A stretch of DNA of 54,504 nucleotides from an uncultured Porphyromonadaceae bacterium (GCA_947175265.1 CAMWMD010000017.1:1-54504), one strand, 5' to 3'; counted from the first letter of the stretch, positions 35,354-44,033 are shown. The notes: generated by a model not told the origin, from the letters alone. Made by a program: numbers and translations.

Positions 35354-37420
35354 TCATTTCATACGTTTCAGAATATTGTAAGATGCGAGCACTCCGAGTT
35401 CCCCCGCTTTTGACAGGTCGGCGAAAGCCTGGTTCTTATTGCCCGAACGTAGGTAAGAGAGCCCTCTGTTGAAATATGCCTGTCCGAATTCGGGATCAGT
35501 CTTGAGTGCTTCATTGAAACATTGTATCGCGGAAGTGAAATCTCCTGCCTCATAGAAAATGACACCCTTGTTGAACCATGCGAAAACCAGTCGTGGATTC
35601 AGGGATAGGGCCTGGTCAAGATCGGATATTGCGCTTTGGATTGCGGAGAGTTGTGGCTTTATTTCAGGAAGAGATTGTTCGCCCGAAGGTTTAGCCTCAG
35701 AAACCAAAGGAGCGTTAGCATTGGCATATCGGGCGAAGGCTCGGGCCATGTATGCAACGGTAAAACGTGGGTCAATCGTTATTGCCCTTGAAAGACGGTC
35801 GATTGCTTCAGGATAATTCTTCAACATGGAATACGTAATTCCTAAAGCAAGATAATCTATAGGTCTCGCCCTGCCTGAGGAGATGACCGACTCTAAATCT
35901 TCCGCATACTTGAACAATTGCGCAGTGGATGATTCATCGCCGGATGACGGGGTTCCCGGATTAAGGTAAAACTGGCGATTGACATAATGCTGTTGATTGA
36001 GGTCGTCAAGTTCCCTGAAATAATTAGATACAGAACGCAGGGTGATGGGTGCCGGAGTGAAAGAAAGGGCGTATAGGGGCTCCGCTTCAACCTGGACATT
36101 GCGATCCTGGACCCTTCCTTTGATTTTCTCGTTGTAGGAAAGTTGCGATTCCACAGCATTGGAGACAGTCACCAATCGGTTGAATTTCTCCATAACTTCA
36201 ATTTCCGATTCCTCCTCGTTAGAATCCCTTCCTCTCGCATCTTTTGTCTCCGCAGCAGCGATGGTGGGTCTGTCGAGAGCGTTTTTCTCGGGATTGGATA
36301 CATATTTTTTGATGAGTTCATCGGCATGATGGACAAGCTGCATAGCCTGTCTCATATCGCCCATATCACGTCTGGCCTCTGCCATTGCGTAATATACGGG
36401 GTAGAATTTAGGATATTTCCTTGAGATGTCGGAGAAATCAGAAATAGCCTCCTTATATTTCTTCAATTCCAGTCTTATTAGGCCACGGTTGTAAAGGGCG
36501 TGGAAATTTTTCGGGTCAAGTCTTAATACTGATGATAAATCTTCCTCCGCCCTTGTCAGGTCGCGCACCTCATATCTCAACAGGGCTCTATTGAAAAGGG
36601 CGGAAGTGTTGGCGGGTTCAAGTTCGAGAGCATAGTTGTAATCGCTCATCGCTCCAAAGAAATCGTCGGAATTATAGCGTATGAAAGCGCGGTTGACGTA
36701 AAGGTCGGCCACTTCCGGGCGCAGTCTCACAGCGGCATCCATGTTCTTACCCGCTTCCTCCCAATCTTTTCGTTTCCATGCGATTTCCGCCTTCATGAGA
36801 TAGGGGTTGATAAGGCTTTTTGAGATATCTGTAGCCTTGTCAAGGTCAGCAAGAGCGCCGAGGGTATCTCCCCGTTCTATTTTGAGACGGCCCCGTGCCG
36901 CAAATCCCTCTTCAAATCGGGGATACTGTTTGAGCAAAGTTGAAAAAGTGGAGTCGGCCTGGTCATACTTCTTGAGTTCAGTCTGAGCCACGGCTTTATA
37001 GAAGAGGAAATATTTATCTATCGGATTGTATGACAGACCTATGTCGTAATCCGTAATAGCCAGCGAGTCTAAGCCGAGACATTGGCGTGCGAAACCTCTG
37101 ACCTTATAGGCTTCAGTCTTGAATTTGTTTCTCTCAAGAGCCAATGAACAGTCTTCCTCCGCACCCTTGTAGTCGTCGAGGCTAAGTTTGGCTATTGCCC
37201 GGAAGAAGTAAGGGTCGGAGAGATACGGTTTAGCCTTTATAGCCTGATTGAAATAATGGATAGCCAGCATATAGTCGTCCATCGACAGCACATTTCTGCC
37301 GATGTTCATCACCTGCTCCGCATTGACTTGGGAAAAAGCATTTGTGGAGCACGCCGCAAGGGTAAATGAAAGGAGTAGTTTTCGAAGCCTTGAAGAGCGT
37401 CGAGACGATAAATTATTCAT
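35354..37420 (-). CDS. Secreted tetratricopeptide-repeat protein
   Basis: A 688-residue protein built almost entirely of TPR repeats, so a protein-interaction scaffold rather than an enzyme. An N-terminal signal sequence (basic SSRRSSRLRK, then hydrophobic LLLSFTLAACSTNAFS) sends it to the periplasm. About nine repeats cover residues ~33-400. A ~130-residue linker with polar and acidic stretches follows (KDARGRDSNEEESEIEVMEK), then at least three more repeats near the end (AYFNRGLSYLRSGNKNQAFADLSKA). A -7 box ends only seven bases before the ATG. No partner gene is adjacent. Confidence 0.85.
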   Translation of the reverse strand: MNNLSSRRSSRLRKLLLSFTLAACSTNAFSQVNAEQVMNIGRNVLSMDDYMLAIHYFNQAIKAKPYLSDPYFFRAIAKLSLDDYKGAEEDCSLALERNKFKTEAYKVRGFARQCLGLDSLAITDYDIGLSYNPIDKYFLFYKAVAQTELKKYDQADSTFSTLLKQYPRFEEGFAARGRLKIERGDTLGALADLDKATDISKSLINPYLMKAEIAWKRKDWEEAGKNMDAAVRLRPEVADLYVNRAFIRYNSDDFFGAMSDYNYALELEPANTSALFNRALLRYEVRDLTRAEEDLSSVLRLDPKNFHALYNRGLIRLELKKYKEAISDFSDISRKYPKFYPVYYAMAEARRDMGDMRQAMQLVHHADELIKKYVSNPEKNALDRPTIAAAETKDARGRDSNEEESEIEVMEKFNRLVTVSNAVESQLSYNEKIKGRVQDRNVQVEAEPLYALSFTPAPITLRSVSNYFRELDDLNQQHYVNRQFYLNPGTPSSGDESSTAQLFKYAEDLESVISSGRARPIDYLALGITYSMLKNYPEAIDRLSRAITIDPRFTVAYMARAFARYANANAPLVSEAKPSGEQSLPEIKPQLSAIQSAISDLDQALSLNPRLVFAWFNKGVIFYEAGDFTSAIQCFNEALKTDPEFGQAYFNRGLSYLRSGNKNQAFADLSKAGELGVLASYNILKRMK

Positions 37421-37427
37421 ATTGATG

Positions 37428-37435
37428 CAAAATTA
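37428..37435 (-). promoter_or_regulatory. -7 box abutting the TPR gene start
   Basis: TAATTTTG on the minus strand (complement of 37428-37435) matches TAnnTTTG and ends seven bases before the ATG at 37420. No TTTG is visible at the usual -33 distance, so this is a weaker call. Confidence 0.42.
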
Positions 37436-37546
37436 GCAAAAAAAAGAATAGGGAGGCCATATAAGAGCATAAAAGAATCTTAATTGGGAGCAGAGCCACA
37501 AGGGTAATATTAAAAATAAATTTAGAAATAATAATGGAATATAAAA

Positions 37547-37579
37547 TGTGGGTTATATCAAAAATTTTTACTAACTTTG
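37547..37579 (+). promoter_or_regulatory. thrS-infC-rpmI-rplT promoter
   Basis: TAACTTTG at 37572-37579 is a perfect -7. TGTG at 37547-37550 stands 21 bases upstream with one mismatch to TTTG. The leader of about 65 bases includes a short hairpin CCCC-GTTCGTAA-GGGG (37598-37613) directly after AAA. Confidence 0.62.
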
Positions 37580-37650
37580 CACGAATAATTCCGCAAACCC
37601 CGTTCGTAAGGGGAGCGCGAGATTGAATTAACATCAACACAACGACATCA

Positions 37651-39585
37651 ATGATTAAAATAACTTTTCCGGACGGTAGTGTCAAGGAGTTCGAGTCAGG
37701 GATCACACCGTTTCAGATTGCAGAGAGTATCAGCCCTCGTTTCGCTGCCGACGTTCTTGCAGCCAAGGTGAACGGTCAGGACTGGGACATATCGCGCCCC
37801 ATTGCGGAGGATGCGTCAATAGAACTTTTCAAATGGGATTCAGAGGAGGGGAAACATGCCTTCTGGCATTCGTCGGCCCATCTTCTTGCTGAAGCCTTGC
37901 AGGAACTTTATCCCGGAGTGAAATTCGGAATAGGTCCTGCCATAGAGAATGGATTCTATTATGATATAGATCCGGGAGAGCACAAGATAACATCGGAAGA
38001 TTTCCCCAAGATAGAGAAGAAAATGATGGAACTTGTGGCAAAGAAGGAGGATATCGTCCGCTCCGACATAAGCAAGGCTGATGCCTTGAAGATGTTCGGA
38101 GACCGAGGTGAGACTTATAAGTGCGAACTTATAAGCGAACTTGAGGACGGCACCATCACCACCTATACACAGGGTGCCTTCACCGATCTTTGCCGTGGTC
38201 CTCACATCCCCAATACGGCTCCCATCAAGGCAGCCAAGATACTCTCACTTGCAGGAGCCTATTGGCGTGGAGATGAGAAGCGTAACCAGCTCGTGCGTGT
38301 CTATGGTATCACTTTCCCCAAGAAAAAGATGCTTGATGAGTATCTGACACTTCTTGAGGAGGCAAAGAAACGCGACCATAGGAAATTGGGCAAGGATATG
38401 GAACTCTTCACATTCTCCCCGACAGTGGGTCAGGGACTTCCCCTGTGGCTTCCTAAAGGTGCTGCCCTGCGCGATCGCCTTGAGCAGTTCCTTCGCAAGA
38501 TACAGAAGAAATATGGTTATCTTCAGGTGATAACCCCCCATATAGGAAACAAGGCATTGTACGTGACGAGCGGACACTGGGCAAAATATGGTAAGGATTC
38601 GTTCCAGCCGATCCATACCCCTGAAGAGGGTGAGGAGTATATGCTCAAGCCTATGAACTGTCCTCATCACTGTGAGATTTATAAGTCAAGCCCGCGCAGT
38701 TATCGTGAATTGCCGCTTCGTCTTGCTGAGTTCGGTACAGTATACCGTTATGAGCAGAGTGGTGAGCTTCACGGCCTGACCAGGGTGAGAGGCTTTACTC
38801 AGGATGACGCGCACATCTTCTGTGCGGCCGATCAGATAAAGGGAGAGTTCCTGAAAGTGATGGATATTATCCTTTATATCTTCAAGGCTCTTGACTTCCA
38901 GAATTTCGAGGCACAGATATCACTCCGCGACCCCAATAATAAGGAGAAATATATCGGCTCTGATGAAAACTGGCATCTTGCTGAAAATGCAATCATTGAA
39001 GCATGTGCGGAAAAAGGACTCAAAGCCAAGCAGGTAGAGGGCGAGGCAGCCTTCTATGGTCCGAAACTTGACTTCATGGTTAAGGATGCCATAGGACGCC
39101 GTTGGCAGTTGGGTACCATTCAGGTAGACTATAACCTTCCGGAGAGATTCGGTCTGGAGTATACGGGCAGCGACAATCAGAAACATCGTCCTGTCATGAT
39201 TCACAGGGCACCGTTCGGGTCGATGGAGCGTTTTGTGGCAGTCTTGCTTGAGCATACAGCCGGCAAACTTCCCTTGTGGCTTATCCCTGAGCAGGCGGTC
39301 ATCCTTCCGATCAGTGAGAAGTATAATGACTATGCGAGGAAGGTGGCAGATCAACTAGATGAACTTGGAGTGAGAGCCATAGTGGACGATCGAAATGAAA
39401 AGATCGGCAAGAAAATCCGCGACAACGAACTTAAGAAAATCCCTTACCTTCTCGTTGTAGGAGAAAAAGAGGCACAAAATGATGAAGTTTCTGTAAGAAA
39501 ACAGGGCGAAGGTGATAAAGGTACGATGAAAATTGTTAACTTTGCAGCCGAATTGAATGCAGAAGTGGATTCAATGATAAAATAA
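37651..39585 (+). CDS. thrS: Threonine-tRNA ligase
   Basis: Charges tRNA-Thr. The 644-residue protein has all the expected parts: a TGS domain (1-60, [18 protein letters not shown]), an editing domain with [13 protein letters not shown] (His ligands), the class II catalytic core with [38 protein letters not shown] (motif 2, including the zinc Cys), and a C-terminal anticodon-binding domain from about 540 ([10 protein letters not shown]). It leads the conserved thrS-infC-rpmI-rplT cluster. Its short hairpin leader may contribute to regulation, but no T-box or thrS operator is evident. Confidence 0.97.
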   Translation: MIKITFPDGSVKEFESGITPFQIAESISPRFAADVLAAKVNGQDWDISRPIAEDASIELFKWDSEEGKHAFWHSSAHLLAEALQELYPGVKFGIGPAIENGFYYDIDPGEHKITSEDFPKIEKKMMELVAKKEDIVRSDISKADALKMFGDRGETYKCELISELEDGTITTYTQGAFTDLCRGPHIPNTAPIKAAKILSLAGAYWRGDEKRNQLVRVYGITFPKKKMLDEYLTLLEEAKKRDHRKLGKDMELFTFSPTVGQGLPLWLPKGAALRDRLEQFLRKIQKKYGYLQVITPHIGNKALYVTSGHWAKYGKDSFQPIHTPEEGEEYMLKPMNCPHHCEIYKSSPRSYRELPLRLAEFGTVYRYEQSGELHGLTRVRGFTQDDAHIFCAADQIKGEFLKVMDIILYIFKALDFQNFEAQISLRDPNNKEKYIGSDENWHLAENAIIEACAEKGLKAKQVEGEAAFYGPKLDFMVKDAIGRRWQLGTIQVDYNLPERFGLEYTGSDNQKHRPVMIHRAPFGSMERFVAVLLEHTAGKLPLWLIPEQAVILPISEKYNDYARKVADQLDELGVRAIVDDRNEKIGKKIRDNELKKIPYLLVVGEKEAQNDEVSVRKQGEGDKGTMKIVNFAAELNAEVDSMIK

Positions 39586-39630
39586 CAACAAATAAAAACC
39601 AACGCTGCTTATAAACACAAGCAAAACTGA

Positions 39631-40356
39631 ATGGAGAAAAAACCGCAATTTTCAGGTCCTCGGCGTCCCGCCGGTCCTCCTCGTCCCCCCCGTCCGGCCG
39701 GAAGTGCTCCTGCACCGGGTCAGAAAAACGGACGTCGTGGATCCGACCGAAACAGTAAGGACCCGTATGTGATAAATGAATACATCAGAGCACGCGAAGT
39801 GCGTCTGGTAGGCGATAATGTAGAGCAAGGGATTTATCCTATAGATAAGGCTCTCCGTCTCGCAGAGAAGATGGAGCTTGATCTTATTGAAATATCGCCT
39901 AATGCAGAGCCGCCTGTATGTAGGATTCTCGATTATCAGAAGTTCCTTTATCAGCAAAAGAAGCGTCAGAAGGAACAGAAGCAGAAGGCAGCGAAGGTTG
40001 TTGTCAAGGAGATCAGGTTCGGGCCCCAGACTGACGACCACGATTATAACTTCAAGTTGAAGCATGCTATCGGATTCCTTAAAGAGGGTTCAAAGGTGAA
40101 GGCCTACGTCTTCTTCAGAGGCCGCTCAATCCTCTTCAAGGAGCAGGGTGAGGTGTTGTTGCTTCGTTTTGCCAATGATCTTGAAGAATATGGCAAGGTA
40201 GAGATGATGCCGGTGCTTGAAGGAAAGCGAATGATCATAATGATTTCTCCTCTGAAGGCCGCTCCGAAGAAAGAGCAGAAGGAGGGAAAGTCAAAAGACC
40301 AGCCAAAGAAAGAAACAGCCCCGGAAGATGCGTCAGCATCCCAGGGAGAAGAATAA
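39631..40356 (+). CDS. infC: Translation initiation factor IF-3
   Basis: IF-3 binds the 30S subunit, checks start-codon pairing and prevents early 50S joining. The conserved core starts around residue 47 ([28 protein letters not shown]), and a C-terminal domain has [40 protein letters not shown]. At 241 residues it is longer than the ~180 of E. coli: a Pro/Arg/Gly-rich N-terminal extension (1-45) and a Lys/Glu-rich tail (about 205-241) are added, as is common in Bacteroidetes. The start is an ordinary ATG, not the rare AUU that autoregulates infC in enterobacteria. Confidence 0.95.
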   Translation: MEKKPQFSGPRRPAGPPRPPRPAGSAPAPGQKNGRRGSDRNSKDPYVINEYIRAREVRLVGDNVEQGIYPIDKALRLAEKMELDLIEISPNAEPPVCRILDYQKFLYQQKKRQKEQKQKAAKVVVKEIRFGPQTDDHDYNFKLKHAIGFLKEGSKVKAYVFFRGRSILFKEQGEVLLLRFANDLEEYGKVEMMPVLEGKRMIIMISPLKAAPKKEQKEGKSKDQPKKETAPEDASASQGEE

Positions 40357-40420
40357 AAATGACAGAGACCGTAGGCACAATGTGCCGAGGTGAAATTTCA
40401 AACAACTAAATTTTTACAAA

Positions 40421-40618
40421 ATGCCAAAGGTAAAAACCAATGCCGCGGCCAAGAAGCGTTTCGCTCTTACCGGCACAGGGAAGATTAAGAGAAAACATGC
40501 TTACCACAGCCACATTCTGACAAAGAAGTCGAAGAAGCGCAAGAGAAATCTTGACCATACCGCACTTGTGGATGGCGCAAACGAGAAGCAAGTGAGAGAA
40601 CTCCTCAATCTTCGTTAA
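40421..40618 (+). CDS. rpmI: 50S ribosomal protein L35
   Basis: A 65-residue basic ribosomal protein. The sequence [43 protein letters not shown] is typical of L35 across bacteria. It lies 64 bases after infC and 147 bases before rplT in the standard operon order. Confidence 0.97.
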   Translation: MPKVKTNAAAKKRFALTGTGKIKRKHAYHSHILTKKSKKRKRNLDHTALVDGANEKQVRELLNLR

Positions 40619-40700
40619 GAAGAGTAGGGATGACTTCGAGAGAAAGTGTCTTAATGCAGCATAATTTTCTCAAATCATTTTTATCATTCAATTATTAACC

Positions 40701-40750
40701 GAATGTGCAGCCAAAAGCGTACTTGCCGAAGGGTAATACCGCTGACATTC
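40701..40750 (+). promoter_or_regulatory. Hairpin in the rpmI-rplT intergenic region, candidate L20 control site
   Basis: GAATGTGCAGC (40701-40711) pairs with GCTGACATTC (40741-40750): 10 base pairs with one bulged G. The arms enclose a 29-base interior that can fold further. The structure ends 15 bases before the rplT ATG, in an unusually long gap for this operon. In other phyla L20 represses its own operon by binding mRNA that mimics 23S rRNA; the same role here is inference. Confidence 0.5.
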
Positions 40751-40765
40751 AAAAACTGAAAGAAA

Positions 40766-41110
40766 ATGCCAAGATCAGTCAATCATGTTGCCTCAAGGGC
40801 AAAAAGAAAGAAAATACTCAAACTGACCCGCGGTTACTATGGAAGCCGCCGCAATGTGTGGACAGTTGCCAAGAATACTTGGGAGAAAGGTCTTACCTAC
40901 GCTTACCGTGACCGCAAGCAGAAAAAACGCAACTTCCGCGCCCTCTGGATTCAGCGTATCAATGCAGCAGCCCGCATGGAGGATCTGTCATATTCCAAGC
41001 TGATGGGTCTCATCCACAAGGCAGGTATCGAAATCAACCGCAAGGTTCTTGCCGATCTCGCAATGAATAACCCTGAGGCTTTCAAGGCGATAGTAGACAA
41101 AGTGAAGTAA
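40766..41110 (+). CDS. rplT: 50S ribosomal protein L20
   Basis: A 114-residue ribosomal protein needed early in 50S assembly. The sequence [42 protein letters not shown] is diagnostic, and the C-terminal half ([40 protein letters not shown]) is the 23S-binding domain that also recognises mRNA in autoregulating species. It ends the operon, followed by a terminator at 41133-41164. Confidence 0.98.
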   Translation: MPRSVNHVASRAKRKKILKLTRGYYGSRRNVWTVAKNTWEKGLTYAYRDRKQKKRNFRALWIQRINAAARMEDLSYSKLMGLIHKAGIEINRKVLADLAMNNPEAFKAIVDKVK

Positions 41111-41132
41111 AAATTCTTTCAAGGATAAAAAG

Positions 41133-41164
41133 AAAGAGCAGGTCTTTATTGATCTGCTCTTTTC
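41133..41164. terminator. Terminator after rplT, shared with the convergent nitroreductase gene
   Basis: AAAGAGCAG (41133-41141) pairs with CTGCTCTTT (41154-41162) around a loop of about 12 bases that can add GTC/GAT pairs. T-rich sequence follows on the plus strand. The nitroreductase gene ends at 41182 on the other strand. Confidence 0.8.
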
Positions 41165-41181
41165 ATTTAATAAGATAAATC

Positions 41182-41934
41182 TTATTTTTCTATTTCATAG
41201 CCCTGGGCTTTCAGATAGTCGAGTATACGATAGTTCATGGCATGGCGGTAGTAGTCAAGAATATGGGCTACCCAATCATTATCGGTAGTTCCTCCTGAAC
41301 GTGTGGCATTATAGTGCTTGACTATCTCATCATATTTCTCAAGGTCATCAACAAGTTTTGTCTGATTCTCGCAATATCTGTTCTTGAAGAATACAGTATC
41401 GTTGCTCTGTTTGGGTTTGAGGTCAGGATGTTCTCTCGGTATTCCGAGTGCAAGACCGCACACCACGAACACACCTTTAGGGAGATGCAGAAGTTCAGCT
41501 ACTTTCGCAGGATCGACCGTGCGCAGATACCCCACACAGTTGCTACCGAGTCCGGCAGCCTGAGCGGCCACAACAGCACTCATCATTGCAAGCGAAGCAT
41601 CGATTATACCAATTATCACGCCATCCATCGTATTCGTGAATTTAGGCACGTCGATACCTTTACGTTCCGCAAGAAGTGTGATTTTATTGTAATCTGAGCA
41701 AAAGATGAGCAGACGATTGCAAGTTTTCAGTTGTTTCTGGTTGGTCAAGGCATAAAGTTCCTCCTTTAGAGCCTGATCATCAATATCAATTACAGAAAAC
41801 TGCTGGCCATTATAACTTGTGGGTGTATTTCTGATGGCATCAAAAATAAAATTCATAGTCTCCTCAGGAATAACTTCCCGTTCGTAACGTCTAACGCTTG
41901 TGCGTTCAAGGAGCGATTTTTCTACAGATTGCAT
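41182..41934 (-). CDS. Nitroreductase family FMN oxidoreductase
   Basis: A 250-residue FMN-dependent nitroreductase, reducing nitro compounds or quinones with NAD(P)H. Visible: the FMN-phosphate motif LLERTSVRRYEREVIP near the N-terminus, TSYNGQQFSVIDI for the flavin edge, and AAQAAGLGSNCVGYLR plus GVFVVCGLALGIPRE, which are typical of the NfsA/FRP branch. The C-terminal extension (about 200-250) wraps the dimer partner in this family. It is preceded by a strong terminator hairpin at 41966-42004 only 31 bases before its ATG, so transcription may be controlled by attenuation. Confidence 0.88.
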   Translation of the reverse strand: MQSVEKSLLERTSVRRYEREVIPEETMNFIFDAIRNTPTSYNGQQFSVIDIDDQALKEELYALTNQKQLKTCNRLLIFCSDYNKITLLAERKGIDVPKFTNTMDGVIIGIIDASLAMMSAVVAAQAAGLGSNCVGYLRTVDPAKVAELLHLPKGVFVVCGLALGIPREHPDLKPKQSNDTVFFKNRYCENQTKLVDDLEKYDEIVKHYNATRSGGTTDNDWVAHILDYYRHAMNYRILDYLKAQGYEIEK

Positions 41935-41965
41935 AATGAAATATGTTAAGGGTTATCTAAAAGTT

Positions 41966-42004
41966 AAAGCCGATGAAGGTGAAAAACACCAGTCATCGGC
42001 TTTT
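41966..42004 (-). terminator. Terminator between the orphan transcription unit and the nitroreductase gene
   Basis: AAAGCCGATGA (41966-41976) pairs with TCATCGGCTTT (41993-42003), an 11-bp perfect stem with an inner GGTG/CACC helix. On the minus strand it is followed by AACTTTT. The lack of a long T run makes it moderate as an intrinsic terminator, although the stem is very strong. Confidence 0.72.
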
Positions 42005-42233
42005 ATAAGGCCACATCAAAGGAATTTGTGATGAAACTCCGAATGACAGGATTTGAGTGCCACCATTTCTTTGTAATCCGCCTGCGCTTTAAAAGCAACG
42101 CCTTCCGGCGTGGGGCCCGCCATTGAAATGGCAGCTGGTCTCGGTATTTCATATATGTTTGATGAGTTTCCCAAATATAGCTTTGATGTGGTATGGGATG
42201 AAAGCACTATTGCTTTACTCTCGTCAATTACTG
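41966..42233 (-). ncRNA. Candidate small RNA or regulatory leader upstream of the nitroreductase
   Basis: This ~268-base minus-strand transcript is inferred from a perfect promoter (42239-42270) and a strong hairpin terminator (41966-42004). It contains short stable hairpins, including ACGCC-GGAA-GGCGT (42097-42110 region, a GNRA-type loop) and GCCATT-TC-AATGGC just before it. A 63-codon GTG-started frame spans 42016-42207 (ending FHHKFL), but it has no recognised domain, an unusual start, and a composition unlike its neighbours. It could be a small RNA, a short-protein gene, a decayed gene remnant or repeat, or a nitroreductase riboswitch-like leader. I do not recognise a known RNA family. 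Confidence 0.4.
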
Positions 42234-42238
42234 TAATA

Positions 42239-42270
42239 CAAAATTAATAGAAATGGTTGATATTTGCAAA
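42239..42270 (-). promoter_or_regulatory. Promoter of the orphan transcription unit
   Basis: On the minus strand: TTTG (complement of 42267-42270), exactly 20 bases, then TAATTTTG (complement of 42239-42246). Both boxes are perfect. The start of transcription is expected near 42233. No recognised gene begins within 290 bases downstream; the next is the nitroreductase ATG at 41934. Confidence 0.8.
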
Positions 42271-42308
42271 TAGACGGATAAAAAAACTGTTAAATTCATA
42301 CAAAAGAA

Positions 42309-43082
42309 TTATGATAAGAAAATCAGTCTTTTCCCATCGGTAATCTTTTCCGTTGAGCAAAAGTCTTCGGTTCCGGTATAAAGGAGTGTATCAAAATCAT
42401 TTATGCGTGACTTAAAGATATGTCTGCATAAGAGTCCCCTTAATTCCTTAAGTCTACCTGCTTGAGGAGTGGAAAGTTCACCTCCGTCCGAGACCGACTT
42501 AAAGTCTATCTTCAGAACTTTTACGGAATTGGGTATTCTTTTCCAATCAATATATTTGTATGCATCTCCGGGCAGCAGATCAAGAATCTGACGCTCTCCC
42601 GTTGTATTTAGTATTTTTATAATGAGGCCAGTTATTCTCGATTTCCAGAATCTTGAAAGACTTTTATCCTCGAGCTTAATCTTTGAGTTAAAGTCAAGTC
42701 GATATGGTTTTATAATATCTTTTGGCCTTAGATATCCATAAAGAGATGATATAAAACCGATTTTATTCATTGCCATATCTTTGGCGACCTTATCCAAAGA
42801 ATTGAAGTCAAGAGATCTGAAAACTTCACCAGTGAACGCCTCAATGGCCTGTATTCCTGAAGTCTTGTTTGGAAAATCATAAAACATCAGAGCCGCCTTT
42901 TTAGTTAACGACTCCGACAAGGAGAGTTGTTCTTTCAGCAAGGGGAGTGGGAGAGAGCGGAGATACGAGGCTATATGGTCAGCATCCTCCTCAAAAAATG
43001 GGGTGTTGCTGAGAAATGTTGTTTCATCTACCGGATGCACACCGGTATTCATTGTTTTGGATTCGGCTAAAAGAACTAACAT
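42309..43082 (-). CDS. yaaA: YaaA-family (UPF0246) peroxide stress protein
   Basis: A 257-residue YaaA/DUF328 protein. In E. coli YaaA limits free intracellular iron and DNA damage under peroxide stress. Family hallmarks: the N-terminal MLVLLAESKTM, then FTGEVFRSLDFNSL, ISSLYGYLRPKDIIKPYRLDF and LLPGDAYKYIDW. I start at ATG 43082 (43088 is also possible), because homologs begin this way and because the longer frame would cross a terminator-like hairpin at 43101-43135. A weak -7 box lies near 43242, so the leader may contain that hairpin. Confidence 0.88.
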   Translation of the reverse strand: MLVLLAESKTMNTGVHPVDETTFLSNTPFFEEDADHIASYLRSLPLPLLKEQLSLSESLTKKAALMFYDFPNKTSGIQAIEAFTGEVFRSLDFNSLDKVAKDMAMNKIGFISSLYGYLRPKDIIKPYRLDFNSKIKLEDKSLSRFWKSRITGLIIKILNTTGERQILDLLPGDAYKYIDWKRIPNSVKVLKIDFKSVSDGGELSTPQAGRLKELRGLLCRHIFKSRINDFDTLLYTGTEDFCSTEKITDGKRLIFLS

Positions 43083-43100
43083 AGTCATTAAGAATAAAGA

Positions 43101-43135
43101 AAAACGGAGCGAAGGCCTCGACCCAGCTCCGTTTT
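43101..43135 (-). terminator. Hairpin between the poly-Ser protein gene and yaaA
   Basis: AAAACGGAGC (43101-43110) pairs perfectly with GCTCCGTTTT (43126-43135) over 10 bp. On the minus strand it is followed by TCTTTATTC. It can end the membrane-protein cluster but also lies 18 bases before the yaaA start. A second inverted repeat (TTGTCGC 43134-43140 with GCGACAA 43174-43180) overlaps its upstream edge. Confidence 0.7.
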
Positions 43136-43304
43136 GTCGCAATAGCATTGTTTTATTATTTTTGGCAATGTCGGCGACAATTACCTTATATCATATAGAC
43201 ACTTGAAAGTTGAAAAAGTTTATTATTGATAATTATTTTAACAAACATAAACAATTCCCTCTAAGATATAAGTTTTACGCTATTTGAAATGCAAGACGAC
43301 GTTT

Positions 43305-43646
43305 TTATTTCTTACGCTTAAAGAAAGAGAACACCTTTCTGGCAGAACTGAAAATATTGAATCCTAACATGGCATAATCCATATAGTTCAGTCCGGTCAG
43401 AAGTTTCCCTGCGACAAATCCCACCTTGCCGGGGATGGAGGAAGAGGATGATGAGGAGGAAGAGGAGAAAGGTGTCTTATTCTTCAATTGCGTACCCAGC
43501 CGTTCGATTTTTGTACGGCAGAATTCTTTGTGCAATGTCACTAAAGCACGTTGGTATCTGATCTCCTCAAGAGAATATCCCTTGAAATCATCTTCAGGAT
43601 GGGTAATCTCTTTTGCCGCTTTCTCTGATTTCTGGATTTCCTTCAT
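43305..43646 (-). CDS. Small hypothetical protein with a poly-serine tract
   Basis: A 113-residue protein with no recognised domain. Start ATG 43646, four bases after the upstream stop at 43651, is preferred to the longer frame that overlaps the neighbour. The first ~55 residues are charged and helical (KEIQKSEKAAKEITHPEDDFKGYSLEEIRYQRALVTLHKEFC). Then comes a run of ten serines encoded by mixed TCN codons, followed by a weakly hydrophobic segment (KVGFVAGKLLTGLNYMDYAMLGFNIF) and a basic C-terminus (FFKRKK). It probably associates with the membrane. Tight spacing to the holin-X-like gene suggests they act together. Confidence 0.62.
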   Translation of the reverse strand: MKEIQKSEKAAKEITHPEDDFKGYSLEEIRYQRALVTLHKEFCRTKIERLGTQLKNKTPFSSSSSSSSSSIPGKVGFVAGKLLTGLNYMDYAMLGFNIFSSARKVFSFFKRKK

Positions 43647-43650
43647 AACT

Positions 43651-44010
43651 TCAATGTGATTGATGATTTTTGTCAAGGAACAATTTACTGATAAATTTAG
43701 CAACGGGATTGATTATCAATTGCTTTCTGAATATAAGGACTATAGCCAGAATCAATAGTACAATTCCTCCCACGCTCAGGTAGGCAAGCGGAGTCGGCAT
43801 GAAAAGCTTGAAGACTCCGACAAGAGCAAAAAGAAACATGATGATGACGGGGAGCAGGAGGAGCATTATTACCGCTCCCATAATCAAAGCCCCTAGAAGA
43901 ATAATCACTTTTTCGGCCAAAGTCAACTTGAGGTATTCCACCTCAAGTTTCGCCCAATTGATGCTTTGGGAGAAGAGTTCTTTAATCTCGTCTAATAATT
44001 TTCCCTTCAT
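43651..44010 (-). CDS. Holin-X-like (phage holin superfamily III) small membrane protein
   Basis: A 119-residue protein with a helical charged N-terminus (KGKLLDEIKELFSQSINWAKLEVEYLKLTLAEK) and two adjacent membrane helices, about 34-64 and 73-93, rich in Leu, Ile and Val. The architecture matches the Holin_X/YqjE family, found in chromosomes and not phage holins. In other bacteria such genes sit with ElaB/YqjD-type small stress membrane proteins, as here with YtxH proteins. A terminator separates it from the YtxH genes, and the poly-Ser gene follows four bases after its stop. Confidence 0.78.
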   Translation of the reverse strand: MKGKLLDEIKELFSQSINWAKLEVEYLKLTLAEKVIILLGALIMGAVIMLLLLPVIIMFLFALVGVFKLFMPTPLAYLSVGGIVLLILAIVLIFRKQLIINPVAKFISKLFLDKNHQSH

Positions 44011-44033
44011 AACATTATAGGATAGAATTATTT

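Noticed and set aside
40705..40911. A plus-strand frame running through the rpmI-rplT gap into rplT
   Set aside because: It overlaps rplT in a different frame, has no family match, and its first part is the hairpin region.
42016..42207. The 63-codon GTG frame in the orphan transcription unit as a certain gene
   Set aside because: It has no recognisable domain and uses a GTG start. It is listed only as part of the candidate RNA, because coding and non-coding readings cannot be separated from sequence alone.
43430..43480. The GA-rich low-complexity run as a repeat array
   Set aside because: It is simply the coding of ten serines with mixed codons and has no regular repeat unit.
43651..44010. 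The holin-like gene as evidence of a prophage
   Set aside because: The protein matches the chromosomal Holin_X/YqjE type, and there are no endolysin, capsid or integrase genes around it.
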